Part shown: one piece after another, positions 34,074-46,430 of the stretch | Position numbering within the stretch: the first letter of the stretch is position 1 | Layout: each line of letters begins with the position of its first letter | NCBI GenBank assembly: GCA_028554755.1 | Contig: JAPTOF010000016.1 | Location: 11,134,001-11,198,000, forward strand | Origin: Cordia subcordata | Taxonomy: Eukaryota; Streptophyta; Magnoliopsida; Boraginales; Cordiaceae | Reading direction: 5' to 3' | Length of the DNA: 64,000 nucleotides | Translations under genes and position numbers: made by a program | Notes under the pieces: generated by a model | Database searches by the model: none | What the model was told of the DNA's origin: nothing | The model's input: the letters and a program-made list of their open reading frames with translations, nothing else

Positions 34074-34479
34074 TGTAAGCGCAATATAGAATCGTATACA
34101 TGAATTTACAATATAAAATTTAAAAATATAATTGATAGCAGAAACACGTACCTGTTTGAGTCATTATGGTTAAAGAATTGTTATTAAAGAAATAATTATC
34201 GCCTAATCTAGGTTTAGATCTTCCTCTCCCTACTGTACTCAATATTAATAGATGTTTATGGGAACAACTATTAGGTTAAGAGTAGGAGAGGGGACCTAAC
34301 CCTATTTATAATGAATTCTGATAGTCTTACCCATAAAAGAATTTATCAGAATATATGGGCCAACGCACAAAAGAATCGTATGGATTTATGAGGTGGACTA
34401 AAATCAATATGATCACAAATTCAGCCCATTTTATAAAACCAAAAATAATTAACGGTAGCCCAAGAGAAAGTTTTCAACA
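34074..34479 (-). repeat. copia C 3' LTR
   Basis: 406 bp, TGTAAGCGCAATATAG to TTTTCAACA (TG..CA). Read on the minus strand, CCAAGTGGGAGAC precedes TGTTGAAAAC; this is the standard copia polypurine tract. It is similar to the LTRs at 41010-41329 (partial) and 57632-58057. Confidence 0.88.
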
Positions 34480-34899
34480 GTCTCCCACTTGGGTAACGTT
34501 AATTGTTTTATTTATTTTCAAAAATTTTTAAGAAAAATATTTATTAGATTGAATAGGAAACAAAATGCAGCCACAATTTTAAAATATTCTGATTCACAAG
34601 ATTATACCTCGAGCACATATCCAGACAAACAAGATTGTCAAACATCGAATCATAACAGTCATAATGTTCCATATTGACACAAGACGTTCTATGGTCACAA
34701 ATGTCATCCAACCTTATCGTCATGGACCAAACATACGACAGCGTAGTAAGAAATTAGCACCAATATGTGATCAAATTGTGCTTTTTCTTTGTTAGTCCTT
34801 CACATGATTTCTCCAATATCAGCATTTAAAGCAAGAGAAATCTATTATTCTTATCCTCACAAAATAGCGTTTAATATGTTAGAGGAAAGAACACATATC

Positions 34900-37130
34900 C
34901 TCACAAAACATCATTCAACAGGCCAGAGGATAGATTATTCTTAACCTAACAAAATGGCGATCAACATGCCAAAGGTAAGAATACATATTTTCAACCAAAA
35001 TGTGTCCTTATGGAGATATTAAACTCAATAGAGGATCTTATCACAATGGACACCAAACATAAGATCCTCAATAAAACATGAATATGAATAATCACAATAT
35101 ATAATTATGTTGTAAACCATAAAATAACATGCTATTGTACGAATGCACTAATGTACAAAGCAAAACATAAAAAATGGGAACATGTACATGATGGTATAAA
35201 GCTCCCACTAGACAATAGCATCAAAAGATTGTAAATACTCATATTCTTAACATGTTTCACAAAAATCATAAGTCAAAGACCCTTGGACGAGGATTCAATT
35301 AATACGTCATCATTAGCAATTCGTTCTATATGAATGCCATCACTTTTGATAAAGTCTCTGACTACCAATAACTTGATATCTATAGGCTTTTAAGCTTCAA
35401 TTTTCTTATTATTCTTTGAGAATAAAACAGTAACTCTATTATCACAATAGATCTTAATAGATCAAGTAACAGAATTTATAATTCTCAAAACTAGATATCG
35501 TATTCTTAAAACATATAGCAGGAGATGAGGCATCATAACAAGCCATAAATTTGCATATTTAAAGAGGCATTAAGCTATTATTTTGCACTCTTCCAAGACA
35601 TGACCCTTCCAACTAACATAAAGATATACCCAAAAGTAAATTTTTAATCATCTGAGCATCCAACATGGTCAAAGGTAGAATATCCAACCAATTTTAGGTA
35701 ACCTACTTTATAGCAAACAAGCATATAATTTTTGGTCTTTTGTAGGTATTTTATTACCTAATTAGCAATAACCCAATAATCTATTCCAGGATTTATTATC
35801 AACCAAAACTCTTATCATAAAAGCGATATCAAGTGCAGTGCATACTAGATCAAACAACAGACTCTTAACAGCACTAGCACAAGGTATATCTTCCATAGAA
35901 TCTCTCTATATCATTCTAAGGATATGACTTCAATTTGAGTTGATCACCTTTTACAATAAATGCACATAAGACTTACAATCCTTCACACCAAAAAGTTCTG
36001 AAAGCTCAATCAATGTAAGATTTTTATAAAAGATTCAGAAATTCCAAGAGACCTATGTCAACAAAACTTAGTACCAAGAGCAAAAGAAGCATCCTCAGGA
36101 TCTTTCATATCGAAAGCCTTAAGTAAAATATTGTTTAGTCTCATAAAGCATACCCAAGTCATATATAACTAGCAAAATATCATCAACATGCAATATTAGG
36201 AAGACAAATTTACTCCCACTGATCTTAAAGTATATACATGGATCAACTCTATTTCCCTCAAAATAATAAGAAGTTACCATTTTGTCAAACTTCAAATAGT
36301 TATTACCTTGAGGCCTGATTCAAAACCATAAATGGATTTTCTAAGTCTACAACCCATATTATCCTTACCAGTAATAGTAAACCCTCAGGCTCTTTCATGG
36401 AAACTTATAGATATATATTACTATTAAGGAAAACTATTTTCACATCCATAGGAGCCATTAATAGCTCAAAGAATATTTTATAAAAACGTGTGAAAAAGAT
36501 TTCATTGTAATTTATACCTTTTCTTTGGGTAAAGCCTTTTGTAACTAATCTTACCTTTGGCCTCTCAATCTTCTCTAGGAGATCTCTCTTGGTCTTGAAG
36601 ACCTATTTGCAACCAATAAGATTATCTCCTTTAAGAAGATCAATAAGTTCCCAAATTCATTTTCATCATAGGTTGTATCTCATCTCTCATAGCATTCAAG
36701 TAAATAAGATAATCATTATAGATTGAATGTCTTCTTTCTCTAATGGACCTTTTTAAATGTTGTTCATCATTAATCTTATAAGGTTGTGAGATCTCAACAT
36801 GTAGATTGTCATTAGCTCTAACATCATCATCTATTATAGGATATCCACTAATATCTTGTCTCTCAATGTGAGTAGAGTACTAGCTTGACTACTTATTAGT
36901 AGTGGAAATGAGACAATTTCTCTATCATTATCCTCAGTAGTAGGTTGAAGACATATAACATTATTAACATCCAATTCTAAGAATTTGGGCATTTGAGATT
37001 TGACAATTTTAGAAACACATGTAGGAGAGTAAAACCTATATCATTTAAAATGATCCAAATACCCAATGAAACAACAAATAGTCTTAGGGTCAAAGATTTT
37101 CTTATTTGAAAATCCTTACCCAAGTAGGAC
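34900..37130 (-). pseudogene. copia C reverse transcriptase and RNase H remnant
   Basis: Minus strand. Near 36150-36215 the text FVFLILHVDDILLVIYDLGM is the RT active-site block (HVDD for YVDD). Decayed RT continues on both sides to about 37000, and the RNase H region lies toward 35330-35830. No frame stays open for long, which indicates an older element than A or B. Confidence 0.75.
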
Positions 37131-37412
37131 AACTCCAACCCGAAAATTAGTCAAACTAGGTTTTCTCCCTAACCAAAATTCAAAAGAAGACCCTTAGAGA
37201 CAAACTTGTTGGGAACATGGTTAAGTATTTAATAAGTCATTTTAATTGCTTCATTGCAAATGTACTCTAGTAGGTTAGTAACACTTATCGTGCTCTTTAT
37301 TATATCCGTAAAGGTGCATTTTTACCTTTCGTCACACCATTTTACTCAGGAATACTAGACATAGTATACTGCGCAATAATCCCATAAATTTATAAGTATT
37401 TGGTGAACGACC

Positions 37413-37900
37413 CTATATGTTGTTTGGAGATCCAAGCCTACCACAGTACTCACCTCTTCCATCATATCTAACAATTTTGATAACCTTTCCAAGTTGTTTT
37501 TCTACTTTTGTCTTAAGAATTTTAAATTTCTCAATAGCGTCAAATTTCTCTTTAATTAGATAGAGGTATCTGTAACGAGAAAAATCATCAATGAATGTAA
37601 CAAAATATTTATTACCACACAATATAACAAAATAAGGTCCAGTAGTATCTATGTTTATCACTTCTAAAAGGCAAAACTACCGGCAGCATATTTCTTTTAA
37701 CTTTAGTGCGCTTACCCTTTATGCACCCAATATAAGTTTCAAGATCATCAAAAATTTAGAGAAGGTAAAATCTCTCTATTAATGAGTCTTTCAATTCTTT
37801 CCCCAAAAATATGACCTAACATTTTATGCCGTAGCAAAGAAAAAAAATTTTTACTTAAACTCCTTTTAGAAGCAAAATTTTTTGTATGAAAAGAGTCACG
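37413..37900 (-). pseudogene. copia C integrase and pre-integrase remnant
   Basis: 37413-37661 encodes VTFIDDFSRYRYLYLIKEKF and EKQLGKVIKIVRYDGRGEYC, the integrase core with the first two acidic positions visible (FIDD and RYDGRGEY). Around 37750-37830 HKMLGHIFGERIERLINREI is the pre-integrase motif (usual LWHKRLGHIS). It is truncated by stops upstream and downstream. Confidence 0.85.
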
Positions 37901-38149
37901 AAAACTTTCTAGGAATAAACACAATTAGTATAAACCATTTGATAAAACACATTCACTAACAATCCTCGAATTGAAAAACAATTGTACTTGGCCATTTCTA
38001 AAGTGAAAATCATAGCCAATCTTGTCTAAAAAAGAAATAGAAATCAAGTTCCATCTAAAACATGACATCTAGAAAGCATTTTCTAAAATAAGTTCAAAAC
38101 TAATTTTTAAATACATACTAACAGTCCCAATGTAAGACTCTAATCCACT

Positions 38150-39350
38150 TGCCCCTCATCTATTTTCTCTTTCTTTAACCAAAATTGAACTTGTGCAATG
38201 AGCTCTTTTATGACATTTTCTTACAAAAGTAAGAGTTCTTATCAAACTTAGTGATAGCAGATCTAGGACCTCTTACATTGTGATTTTAATCTACAATCTA
38301 CATCTGACCTTTACCACTCTTTTTAAAACTATGACCTCTCTTAGGAACATGACCGTTAGAATTCGAGGTGCTAATGTTATAAAAATAGGGCTTAAGATTG
38401 GAAACAAACTATGCAACCTTTGGGTTTCTACCCTTAATTTTGTTTTTCTCAGTAACATAATAGGTAATTTTTGGTCATCGATATTCCAAGATTCCTTGGT
38501 ATTTCTCTCCTATAGCTATTAAGAGTTCTTTTACATTCTTAATTCAAGACAAGCCATTCACTAAATACTCAATTATGATCTCTTTATAGTCATTAAGCAA
38601 GACAGTTAGACCTCTCTTATTGCCGCTTATATTCCCCTTTCTTTATCACCATTTTTATCAACCAAAGTGGCATGTGCATCAAATATAATGTCAAGTTAGT
38701 ATCGACTATACTCAGATAAAACCCAATAACCACTTTTATTTCATAATGGTTTTATCCATTCAAGACATCTAAGTAATGATTGTTCAAAGCAGTGGAAATA
38801 ATCCAAGAAAAGAATGCAATATCAATAAACATTATGCATACATGCTATATTACAAGAGTAACCATTATAAACAAAAGAGTCCAAGCACATCGTTGTCATA
38901 TCTACCTTTTGGCAAATAATTCAACATATAAATAGGCCCTCTTTTAATATAAAATAATATATATAAGATCACCTCACTGAAAGAAAAGTCAATCACCTTT
39001 GGGCAATTGAACTCTCTAACAGCATTATAATCTTGGTCCCTACTTTATGTTAATGCTACCCAGTTAAAGTCATATAATGATCTCCTTTGGGAGAACATTG
39101 CGCACGTTGCCATGGTAGTTTCCCAAACAAAACGAGAAAAGCCATAGATTTAATTGAGCAAGTCTCTTTGGTGAATTTGCTAACTTAAATCTATGTTGTC
39201 AACTTATTGGGAAAAATTAATGCTTAACGTAACCATAAAATGCTATGTATGCGATTGACCACACAAGATAAAGCACATCAATATGACATGTTTCAGTGAT
39301 CAATTTAAAATTGCATTTTTCAACAAATTTCATAAGCACATATGAATAAT
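38150..39350 (-). pseudogene. copia C gag-side remnant
   Basis: Minus-strand region between pre-integrase and the inversion point. It aligns with 54840-55890 in copia D at high similarity (for example CTTGGTATTTCTCTCCTATAG at 38495 and 55043). Copia gag lies here by position. I cannot point to an intact zinc knuckle. The segment 38505-38775 recurs inverted at 39355-39630. Confidence 0.65.
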
Positions 39351-39630
39351 CATTACTTAGATGTCTTGAATGGATAAAAACATTATGTAATAAAAGCAGT
39401 TATTGGGTTTTGTCTGAGTATAGTCGATACTGACTTGACATTATATTTGATGCACATGTTGCTTTGGTTGATAAAAATGGTGATAAAGAAAACGGAATAT
39501 AATCGGTAATAGGAGAGGTCTAACTGTCTTGCTTAATAACTATGAAAAGACCATAATTGAGTATTTAATGAATGACTTGTTGTGAACTAAGAATGTAAAA
39601 AAACTCTTAATAGCTATAGGAGAGAAATAA
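38505..39630. repeat. 270-bp inverted repeat pair in copia C
   Basis: 38505-38775 and 39355-39630 are inverted copies (for example CATTCAAGACATCTAAGTAA near 38757 and its complement near 39359). A spacer of about 580 bp separates them. Copia D has only one such segment (about 55045-55325), so the second copy was created in C. The copies differ at scattered positions, so the event is not very recent. Confidence 0.85.
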
Positions 39631-39634
39631 CAGT

Positions 39635-41005
39635 TATTTCTTCAACAACAATTCTTTAACAATAGCGACTCAAATAGGTAAGTGCTTCCCCTATCAATTA
39701 TGTCTTTAAATTTTATATTTGTAAATTCATATATACGATTCTATATTGCGTTTACATGCGGTATCAGAGCCACTTATATATGGATTTACATGTGTTTATT
39801 TAAAAAAAAAATCAAAATAGTTGTTTGAGCATAAAGATTACGAGAGTTCTTGATTTATTTTGTGATTACTAAATTATTGTTCATAAAATTGACTTAGGGC
39901 TTTTATAAAACTCTCTTTGTTCGTTCTATTTATATATGATATTTTGTGATATATGTCCTAAATCTTGTCCTTCTCATGCCTCATTTAAATTAAGCAATTT
40001 AAATGCTATATTTATTGTCGTCAATCTTGCGGACATCAATTTTTGAAACTACTGAATTGATTTGAAACTAAATTTTTTTAGGACTTTATGAATTTGACAT
40101 CGACAATATTATTTTGTGAAAAGGATAGTCACGTTCAACTTATCTTTGTCGGTTCATCTTGCACTAGTAATCTGGTGTCACGCAATATGAATTTTCTTTA
40201 ATTGTATTTTTTCCCTTTTTACTGTATATTTGTCGTGTAATTAAAAAAAGGGGAAAAAATATGTGGCAGATCTAGAGGGTTCGGTCAACGACACTTTAAT
40301 CCTAGATATAGATTTTGTTGAGCATTAATAATTATTAACAAAAAAAAAGACATAAAAGACATGAGGCAAAATAGGTTTGAACTCTAGAGTTGTAATTAGT
40401 TAAGGACTTTAATGCCAAGTCCTTTACCACCGAACCCAATGGGAGTCCTATTTGCTTTTGGTTTACCATATAGTTAGGCAGAATCATGATGACATATTTA
40501 AATAAAATATAACAAAAAAAAATCTTTTTGGAAAGATGTGATAAGAATAATAAAAATAATTATTATGTTGATATTTGGTTTGTTGTTTTTTTAATGACTA
40601 AATATGCGGTTACTATAAAGGTCATGTAGTCATGTACTCACTTAGTAACCCTTAATGAGCTATTAATTTTGGAGATAGATTTGGTGGACACATCTTGATT
40701 AGGCAATGAATTAATTTTTAAATGAAGTTACACCATTTTGTTTGGTCATGGAGTTTTTTTTTCCTTTTAATAATTACGATATTGACTTACTATTTAATAG
40801 TTATGATCTCAAATTGTTGAATTAAATTTAATTTTTTATATTTCTTTCCATGGCAATTTCTATTTATGAGTTATTAATTAAGATTTGATCTTAAAGTTTT
40901 ATTTTATTAGTCCTCTAAGTTTAACAAAACTATTTATTTTCTTTATTCAATTTGAAATTTTATATATCTCCTATTGCTAGATTATTCATATGTGCTCGTG
41001 AAATT
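39635..41005 (+). other. copia C LTR tail, primer site and 5' UTR in inverted orientation
   Basis: 39635-39757 matches the end of the copia C/D LTR on the plus strand (ATACGATTCTATATTGCG). It is followed at 39761 by GCGGTATCAGAGCC, an initiator-Met primer-binding site on the plus strand. 39780-41005 aligns, as reverse complement, with the 5' untranslated part of copia D (55880-57610). At about 41005 the sequence switches to minus-strand LTR. Confidence 0.8.
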
Positions 41006-41009
41006 TGTT

Positions 41010-41329
41010 GAAGAAATAACTGTCACTCAATCTAGGCTTAGATCTTCCTCCCCCTGCTCTACTCAATATTAACAGATACTTATGGGGACAACTGTTAGAT
41101 TAAGAGTAGGAGAGGTGACTTAGCCCTATTTATAATAAATTCTAACAGTCTTATCCATAAAAGAATTTATCAGAATATATGGGCCTGCGCACAAAAGAAC
41201 CGTATGGGTTTATGAGATAGGCTAAAACCAATATCATCACAAAGTCTAACTTGTAAACCAGATTTCAGCCTATTTTATAAACCCAAAAATAATTAACGGT
41301 AGCCCACTTTAAAGAGAAATTTTCCAACA
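41010..41329 (-). repeat. copia C 5' LTR remnant
   Basis: Aligns with the right three quarters of the LTR at 34074-34479 and with 57730-58057. It ends TTTTCCAACA. The missing inner end of this LTR corresponds to the piece found inverted at 39635-39757. Confidence 0.85.
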
Positions 41330-41334
41330 TAAAC

Positions 41335-42160
41335 TTTCTACACAGCAAAGCATCAGCACATCAAATGAACTTGAGGGTTTTGAGAAGCTCCATGTGACAA
41401 CTATGAAATAGAAGAATCCTCAAGGCACAAGCAAGTGGAGCATGCATCTAATATGGACGTTGAGGAACATGTGCTTCTGAATGACATGGCATTGATCAGA
41501 GAGATGATTGTCGAACAAAATGAGGCAGATAGGCTGGAAGATAATGTTGAGGATAGTCTTGAGATTCAGCATATCGATTTAGAAGAAAGGCAAAATGGGC
41601 AAGGTGAAAAGAGGATGAAGAATCTTCAGAGGGAGTTATGGCCAGAGCCTTAAACACCCATCTATTAGAAAACAATGAAAATGATGAAGAGGCTTTCGCT
41701 TTGGAAGATCAAGACTAGATGAAGGAGTTTCAGCACCCACTGGTGGAAAACAACGAAATTTGAAAAAGTGAATATAGCTTTAGAAGTCCAATGCCAGACA
41801 AAGGAGATTCAGAAGGTGACTGCAAAGGATTTTGTAGCCACAAAAGTGAGCGACTAGGCAAGGAATATGTCTATTGTGAATGAGGACATTCATCCTGAGC
41901 ATAATTACTTTGAGGACATGCGAGTTCAAGATCGAGATGAAATCCAATGTGTGCTAAATGACATGTAACAAGCAAATGAGCAATAGAACGAGGAGATGGA
42001 GATCGTCCAAATTGAGCTTGTTCAAAGTAACTCTGATGCAAGTATTTTAAAAAAATCTATTAAAAGAGTAGGCTTTAAACCACAAAAAATATGCCCTCTT
42101 CAGCTTTGTAGTAAAGGGTCGGCTTAGCCACCAGCTTTTCAAAACTCAAAACGTAATTGA
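41335..42160 (+). pseudogene. LINE L1 ORF1 tail and inter-ORF region
   Basis: Continues L1 after copia C. The acidic text EHVLLNDMALIREMIVEQNE and LEIQHIDLEERQNGQGEK at 41435-41653 is like the acidic, low-complexity tail between ORF1 and ORF2 in L2 (47581-48410). Near 42060-42130 GFKPQKICPLQLCSKGSA matches GFKPQKVSSPQVRSKGSAKP in L2, placing ORF2 just downstream. Confidence 0.7.
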
Positions 42161-44321
42161 AAATGATTTGTGGTCTTATATGGAACATGAGAGGCATGAC
42201 CCGTGTTGATTGCTTTAGATGGTTGGAAAACATGACGACAATCTACCACCTCAAGCTTGTTTCTATTCTTGAACCTTTTGCTGCTGTTGATAAGATGGAT
42301 AAGTTTAGTAGAAAACTTGGTTTCCATCATGCTTATGCTAATGTCAATAATAAAATCTAGATGTTTTGGCCTGAAGATCTAGATGTGCATTTGATTAAAG
42401 ATCATAGTTAGATTCTCACTGTTGAAGCTAAATTTGTGTGGGTTCAAAGCAGCTTCTGTATTTCTGCAATTTATGCTGATAATTCGGGAGTGATCCAAAG
42501 GGAACTATGGTCAGAACTCTTAGAATGTGTGGAGTATATGAATAAACCCTGGTTAGTAGGAGGGAATTTTAACATTATACTTTATGCCAGAGAAAAATTG
42601 AAAAGTGCAACTCCAAAAACTAGTGTCAGAGTGTGCATTAATGGGGATTGGGTTAATTGTTTCAGTTCCACGAAAGTCTCCCACCTGGCTAAAGGAGGAT
42701 TGGGCCATAGCCCCTTGTTGATTAACTGCTCTATAATGGAAGACAGAGGACTATAATCCTTTCGGTACATTAATACTTGGGATTATCATCTAAATTTTTT
42801 AAGTTTTGTCAAAAGTAATTGGAATAATCGAGTAGGTGCTAGAGGGACTCAGAAGTTTTGGCTTAACCAACAGAGACTTAAATTGGGACACAAAGTTTAG
42901 AAGAAATAAATGTTTGGCAACATCTTTGACAAAGTCAAGAAAGCGGCCAAGGCAATTCAAGATGCTGAAAGTGATTACCAAACTGATCTTTCGGTGGATA
43001 AGAGAGAAATTTTATCCAAGTGTCAAGCTTAGCTTAATAGAACTCTTACTATTGAAGAAGTGTTTTGGCAACAAAAATCTAGTTGTCGGTGACTTGTGGA
43101 AGGGGATAGAAACACTCAGTAGTTCTAAGCTAAAGTGCGCAAGAAGCGTATTAGAAGTGTGATCCCTTCTATTAGAGGACAGGATGGAGAGTGGATTACT
43201 GATCAAATTTGGTATAAGGGCCTTTGCTGTTCAGTTCTTTAAGAGTTTGTTATCTGAAGAAGTGGATTATGTCAAGTTAGGGGTTTGGGATTTCATTCCT
43301 AAACTTGTCACTGAAGATGAGGCCTTAAACAGCTGCTCGTCTGAGGAAGAGATTAAAGCTGTGGTGTTTCAAATTGACAAGAATAGCACAACTGGCCTAG
43401 ATGATTTGTCTTCAAGTTTTTATCAAACTTGCTGGCCTATCATTAAAGATGATCTCACCGAAGCAATTATGGATTTCTTTGTTGGAACCATGTTACCAAA
43501 AGGGGTTACTACTATGTCTTTTGTTATCACTCCAAAGAAGGATAACCCTACTAGATTGGTAGAATTCAGGTCAATTATTCTTTGCATAGTTTTCAATAAA
43601 ATCATAACCAAGATTATGACTAATCGACTCGCACCCATCATTGGTCCCATTGTTTTAGATAATCAAAGTGGATTTGTGAAAGATCATCTTATTGGTGATA
43701 ACATTCAAATGGCCCAAGAACTGGTTCATTCACTGGATAAGGAAACCTGTGGAGCTAATATCATTCTTAATTTAAATATGGCTAAGGCATATGATTGTTT
43801 GGACTGGGATTTCTTGTACAAGATGATGGACTGATTTGGTTTTGATGTCAACTAGATTGGAAAATTTTGTCACTGTGTCTCGAATAATTGTTTTCAAATA
43901 TAGTAAATGGAACTCTAGTGGGGTTTTCCAAGTTTAGTCGAGGGCTTCGACAAGGAGACCCAATTTCTCCTCTTCTTTTTCTCATTGCAGTGGATTATCT
44001 CTTAAAGGGTTTAAACAATCTGTTTAGCAAATTTCCATCTAGGGGATATCGCATAGGCAGTTCCTTACCCATCTCACACCTTGTATTTACAGATGATGTG
44101 ATCATTTTTTCAAATGGTTCCAAAATAGCCTTGACCTGGATCTTGAGTTTTCTCAATCAATATGAAAGGTATTTGGTCAAAAGGTTAACAAGGATAAAAG
44201 TGGATTTCTTGTCTCCAACAAGGTCTCATGCAACAAGGTTGCCATAATCAAGAGGTTCACTAAGTTTAAGAGGCAAAAATTCCCTGTACGTTACCTGGGG
44301 TCCTATTGTATAAAGGCCATT
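42160..44321 (+). pseudogene. LINE L1 ORF2: endonuclease and reverse transcriptase remnant
   Basis: The endonuclease starts GLIWNMRGMTRVDCFRWL (42169), then VSILEPFAAVD, and YMNKPWLVGGNFNIILYARE at 42535 (usual GGDFN, Asp changed to Asn). Reverse transcriptase at 43184-44160: DKNSTTGLDDLSSSFYQTCW, FRSIILCIVFNKIITKIMTN, LNLNMAKAYDCLDWDFLYK, then after a frameshift SRGLRQGDPISPLLFLIAV and LVFTDDVIIFSNGSK, the catalytic FxDD box. Several stops and frameshifts occur. It is cut at 44321 by a gypsy-like LTR. In the family, ORF2 nicks target DNA and copies LINE RNA onto it. Confidence 0.88.
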
Positions 44322-45894
44322 GATGTGTGTGATTTGTATATGTTTATACACAGTGTTTACATACACTTCTAGAGGTGTTTTAGAGCTTATTTGGTGCATT
44401 TAATGTAATAGTTGTGCATAATTGATTATATTTGTGCATAACAAGTTTAGATGCGTAAATGCTACACTAAGTACTATATTTCATGTTTTAGGTGAGTTTT
44501 GGAAGGGTTCGAGCTTACATAATGGAGAAACGAGCTAACGGATGAAGACTAGAAGACGAAGAATGAAGAATAAAATAATCTAGAGAAACCAAACGAGCTA
44601 ACAGATGAAGACTAGAAGAGGAAGAATGAAGAATAAAGTAATCTGGAGGAATCAAGTTACCTCAATAGAAGAGCCGGTCTAGGTTGATCGGTAGAAGCAG
44701 AATGTAGAATAGCTTACTAGTCGAGCAGAATGAAAGAGCTAGTCAACAGGCTTGGTGGACCAGCAAGACAAGAGAGCTTCAAATTATTACCGGTTTAGCA
44801 TCAAGATAGTACCGATCGACCTACACGCTGTAAAGTCTATAAATAGCATGTTTAGGTCATTTTTAGGGGAGCAACTCAATAATCTTAAAATCCCATAAAC
44901 CTTAACCCTATCCCCATCTTCTCCTACACCATCTAAACAGCTAACCAAGCTAAGATTGAAGCATCTAACAAGGATTGGAAGAGATTTGTATCGATTTGAA
45001 AGCAAGATTTAAGAGAGTTCTTCTTATTTTTTCTCTATTTCTTGTAAATATGTTAGTTGATTAGGTTAGATCTTTGGGTGTTTACTATTGTAAATTAGTT
45101 TAAGGTTATGAATAAAGGATTTGTGCGTATCTATGGCTCTTAATACATGCTTGTTTAAGGCTCAATTCAAACATGTCTATGTGTTTGGTAATCGGACATG
45201 TCTATGTGTTCAATGAAATGCCTAAGTGAAGATGCATATATAATTTGTGTGTTCAATACTTATATCTTGCTATTGTGATCCTTTATTAATGCTTATTAAT
45301 CTTTTAGATTTAAACTGAGTTAATAGACTTCTAACTAGTTTAATTCATCCTAAATGGTTTAATTCTTAGCTTTAAACCTAGCTAATGAGTTAAACACTAG
45401 GATTAGACCTAATCAACAACACCTAGGACCTAATTAACCAAGCCCAAAAAGCCAAGGTCATAAAGACAACATTATATTCTAAGAGTCGATGCTTAAGGAT
45501 AGAATTACGTTGAGTCTTAAAGGATAATAAAGTTAATTAGTGAGGCCCGACAAGAGAATTGGTTAATTAAGCCTAAAAAATACAATTGGCTTAGAGAATC
45601 CTATACTACTAAGAGTCAACACTTAGGGATAGAAGTCCACTAGCAATTGGAAGATAATAAGGTTAATTAGCTAAGGACTTCAATAAAGCAATCAAAGTCA
45701 TAAATAGACCCAAATCAATGTCATAGCCCAAACCTATTTGCAACACATAATCACCCTAGGTCCTCTTCTACCTTGTAGAATTTCCTTTCCTTAGTTTGGT
45801 GCCCATAGTTCCTCCATTAGTTGCGACTAGTTTAGGTTTATTTTCTATTTTCCGAGCTCCCTTCCATCCAAGAAGACACACACGTGCACATACA
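44322..45894. mobile_element. second gypsy-like LTR, right end lost
   Basis: Starts TGATGTGTGTGATTTG exactly where LINE L1 stops. It aligns with the solo LTR 29548-31347: shared GCGTAAATGCTACACTAA, ACATGTCTATGTGTT/ACATGTCAAGGTGTT, AATGCCTAAGTG/AATGCCTCTATG and a common tail region. It ends near ACACACACGTGCACATAC, so about the last 60 bp and any target-site duplication on the right are missing. The left flank is GCCAT (44317-44321). A 63-bp tandem duplication lies at 44531-44656. Confidence 0.75.
44531..44656. repeat. 63-bp tandem duplication in the second gypsy-like LTR
   Basis: Two adjacent units beginning CGAGCTAACGGATGAAGACT (44531) and CGAGCTAACAGATGAAGACT (44594). They differ at only a few positions. 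The homologous LTR at 29548 lacks the duplication. Confidence 0.85.
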
Positions 45895-46430
45895 TAGGCG
45901 GAGGCACATTCATTTGAGGGTAGGCACGTGCACTCCCTCACTTTTATGAGAAAAAAAAAATATTCTATGCAATTTTTGCATGTCTGGTGGCTTCCCTCCC
46001 CCTCAAATTGAATTAAACCTCCTTTGACACTGCCGAATAAGAGAGCCCCCTCCCCCTGATGTTGTATGATAAAAAGTTCTCATGAACACATTACATGTAT
46101 ATGTACTTGAAGATTGTTTGATTTATTATTCAATTGTGTATATATCTATGTAACTTTAAGTTAAATTTTGCTTCTTTGTCACTCGTTTATATTTATATTT
46201 TAGCTTTAATGCAAAAGTGCGTAGAAATCCTTCTTTTTTTTTCCTTCTTCATCTCCGTTTCTAGTTACAAGCTCAAAGGCAGAATCTATGGTAAATACTT
46301 TTGTATTATTTTTGTTTTATTTTTGATTAAGTTATATATTTTTTATTTTTTATAAGTGATATTTACTAAAATAATTAGAAGTTATAGTTATCCTTATCTT
46401 TGATGAGAATTGTGTGTGTTCTTGTGAATG
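45895..46430. mobile_element. hAT-like end and unassigned AT-rich DNA
   Basis: Begins TAGGCGGAGGCACATTC, like the TAGGGGCGG-type ends of hAT elements, followed by GGGTAGGCACGTGCACTCCC. The partner right end and target-site duplication were not found. The rest, to about 46430 where LINE L2 homology begins, is T-rich with no domain. Confidence 0.4.

Larger units (their letters stand above)
34074..41329 (-). mobile_element. Ty1/copia element C, internally inverted
   Basis: Minus-strand copia of a different lineage from A and B. The 3' LTR is 34074-34479 and a 5' LTR remnant ends at 41329. Flanks TAAAA (34069-34073) and TAAAC (41330-41334) approximate a 5-bp duplication, and LINE ORF1 sequence continues on both sides. 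The body holds RNase H, RT, integrase, pre-integrase and gag remnants on the minus strand up to about 39350. From 39350 to 41005 the element is on the plus strand: a gag piece, an LTR tail, a primer site and a 5' untranslated region. Then the LTR resumes on the minus strand. Coding parts are heavily broken. Confidence 0.82.
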
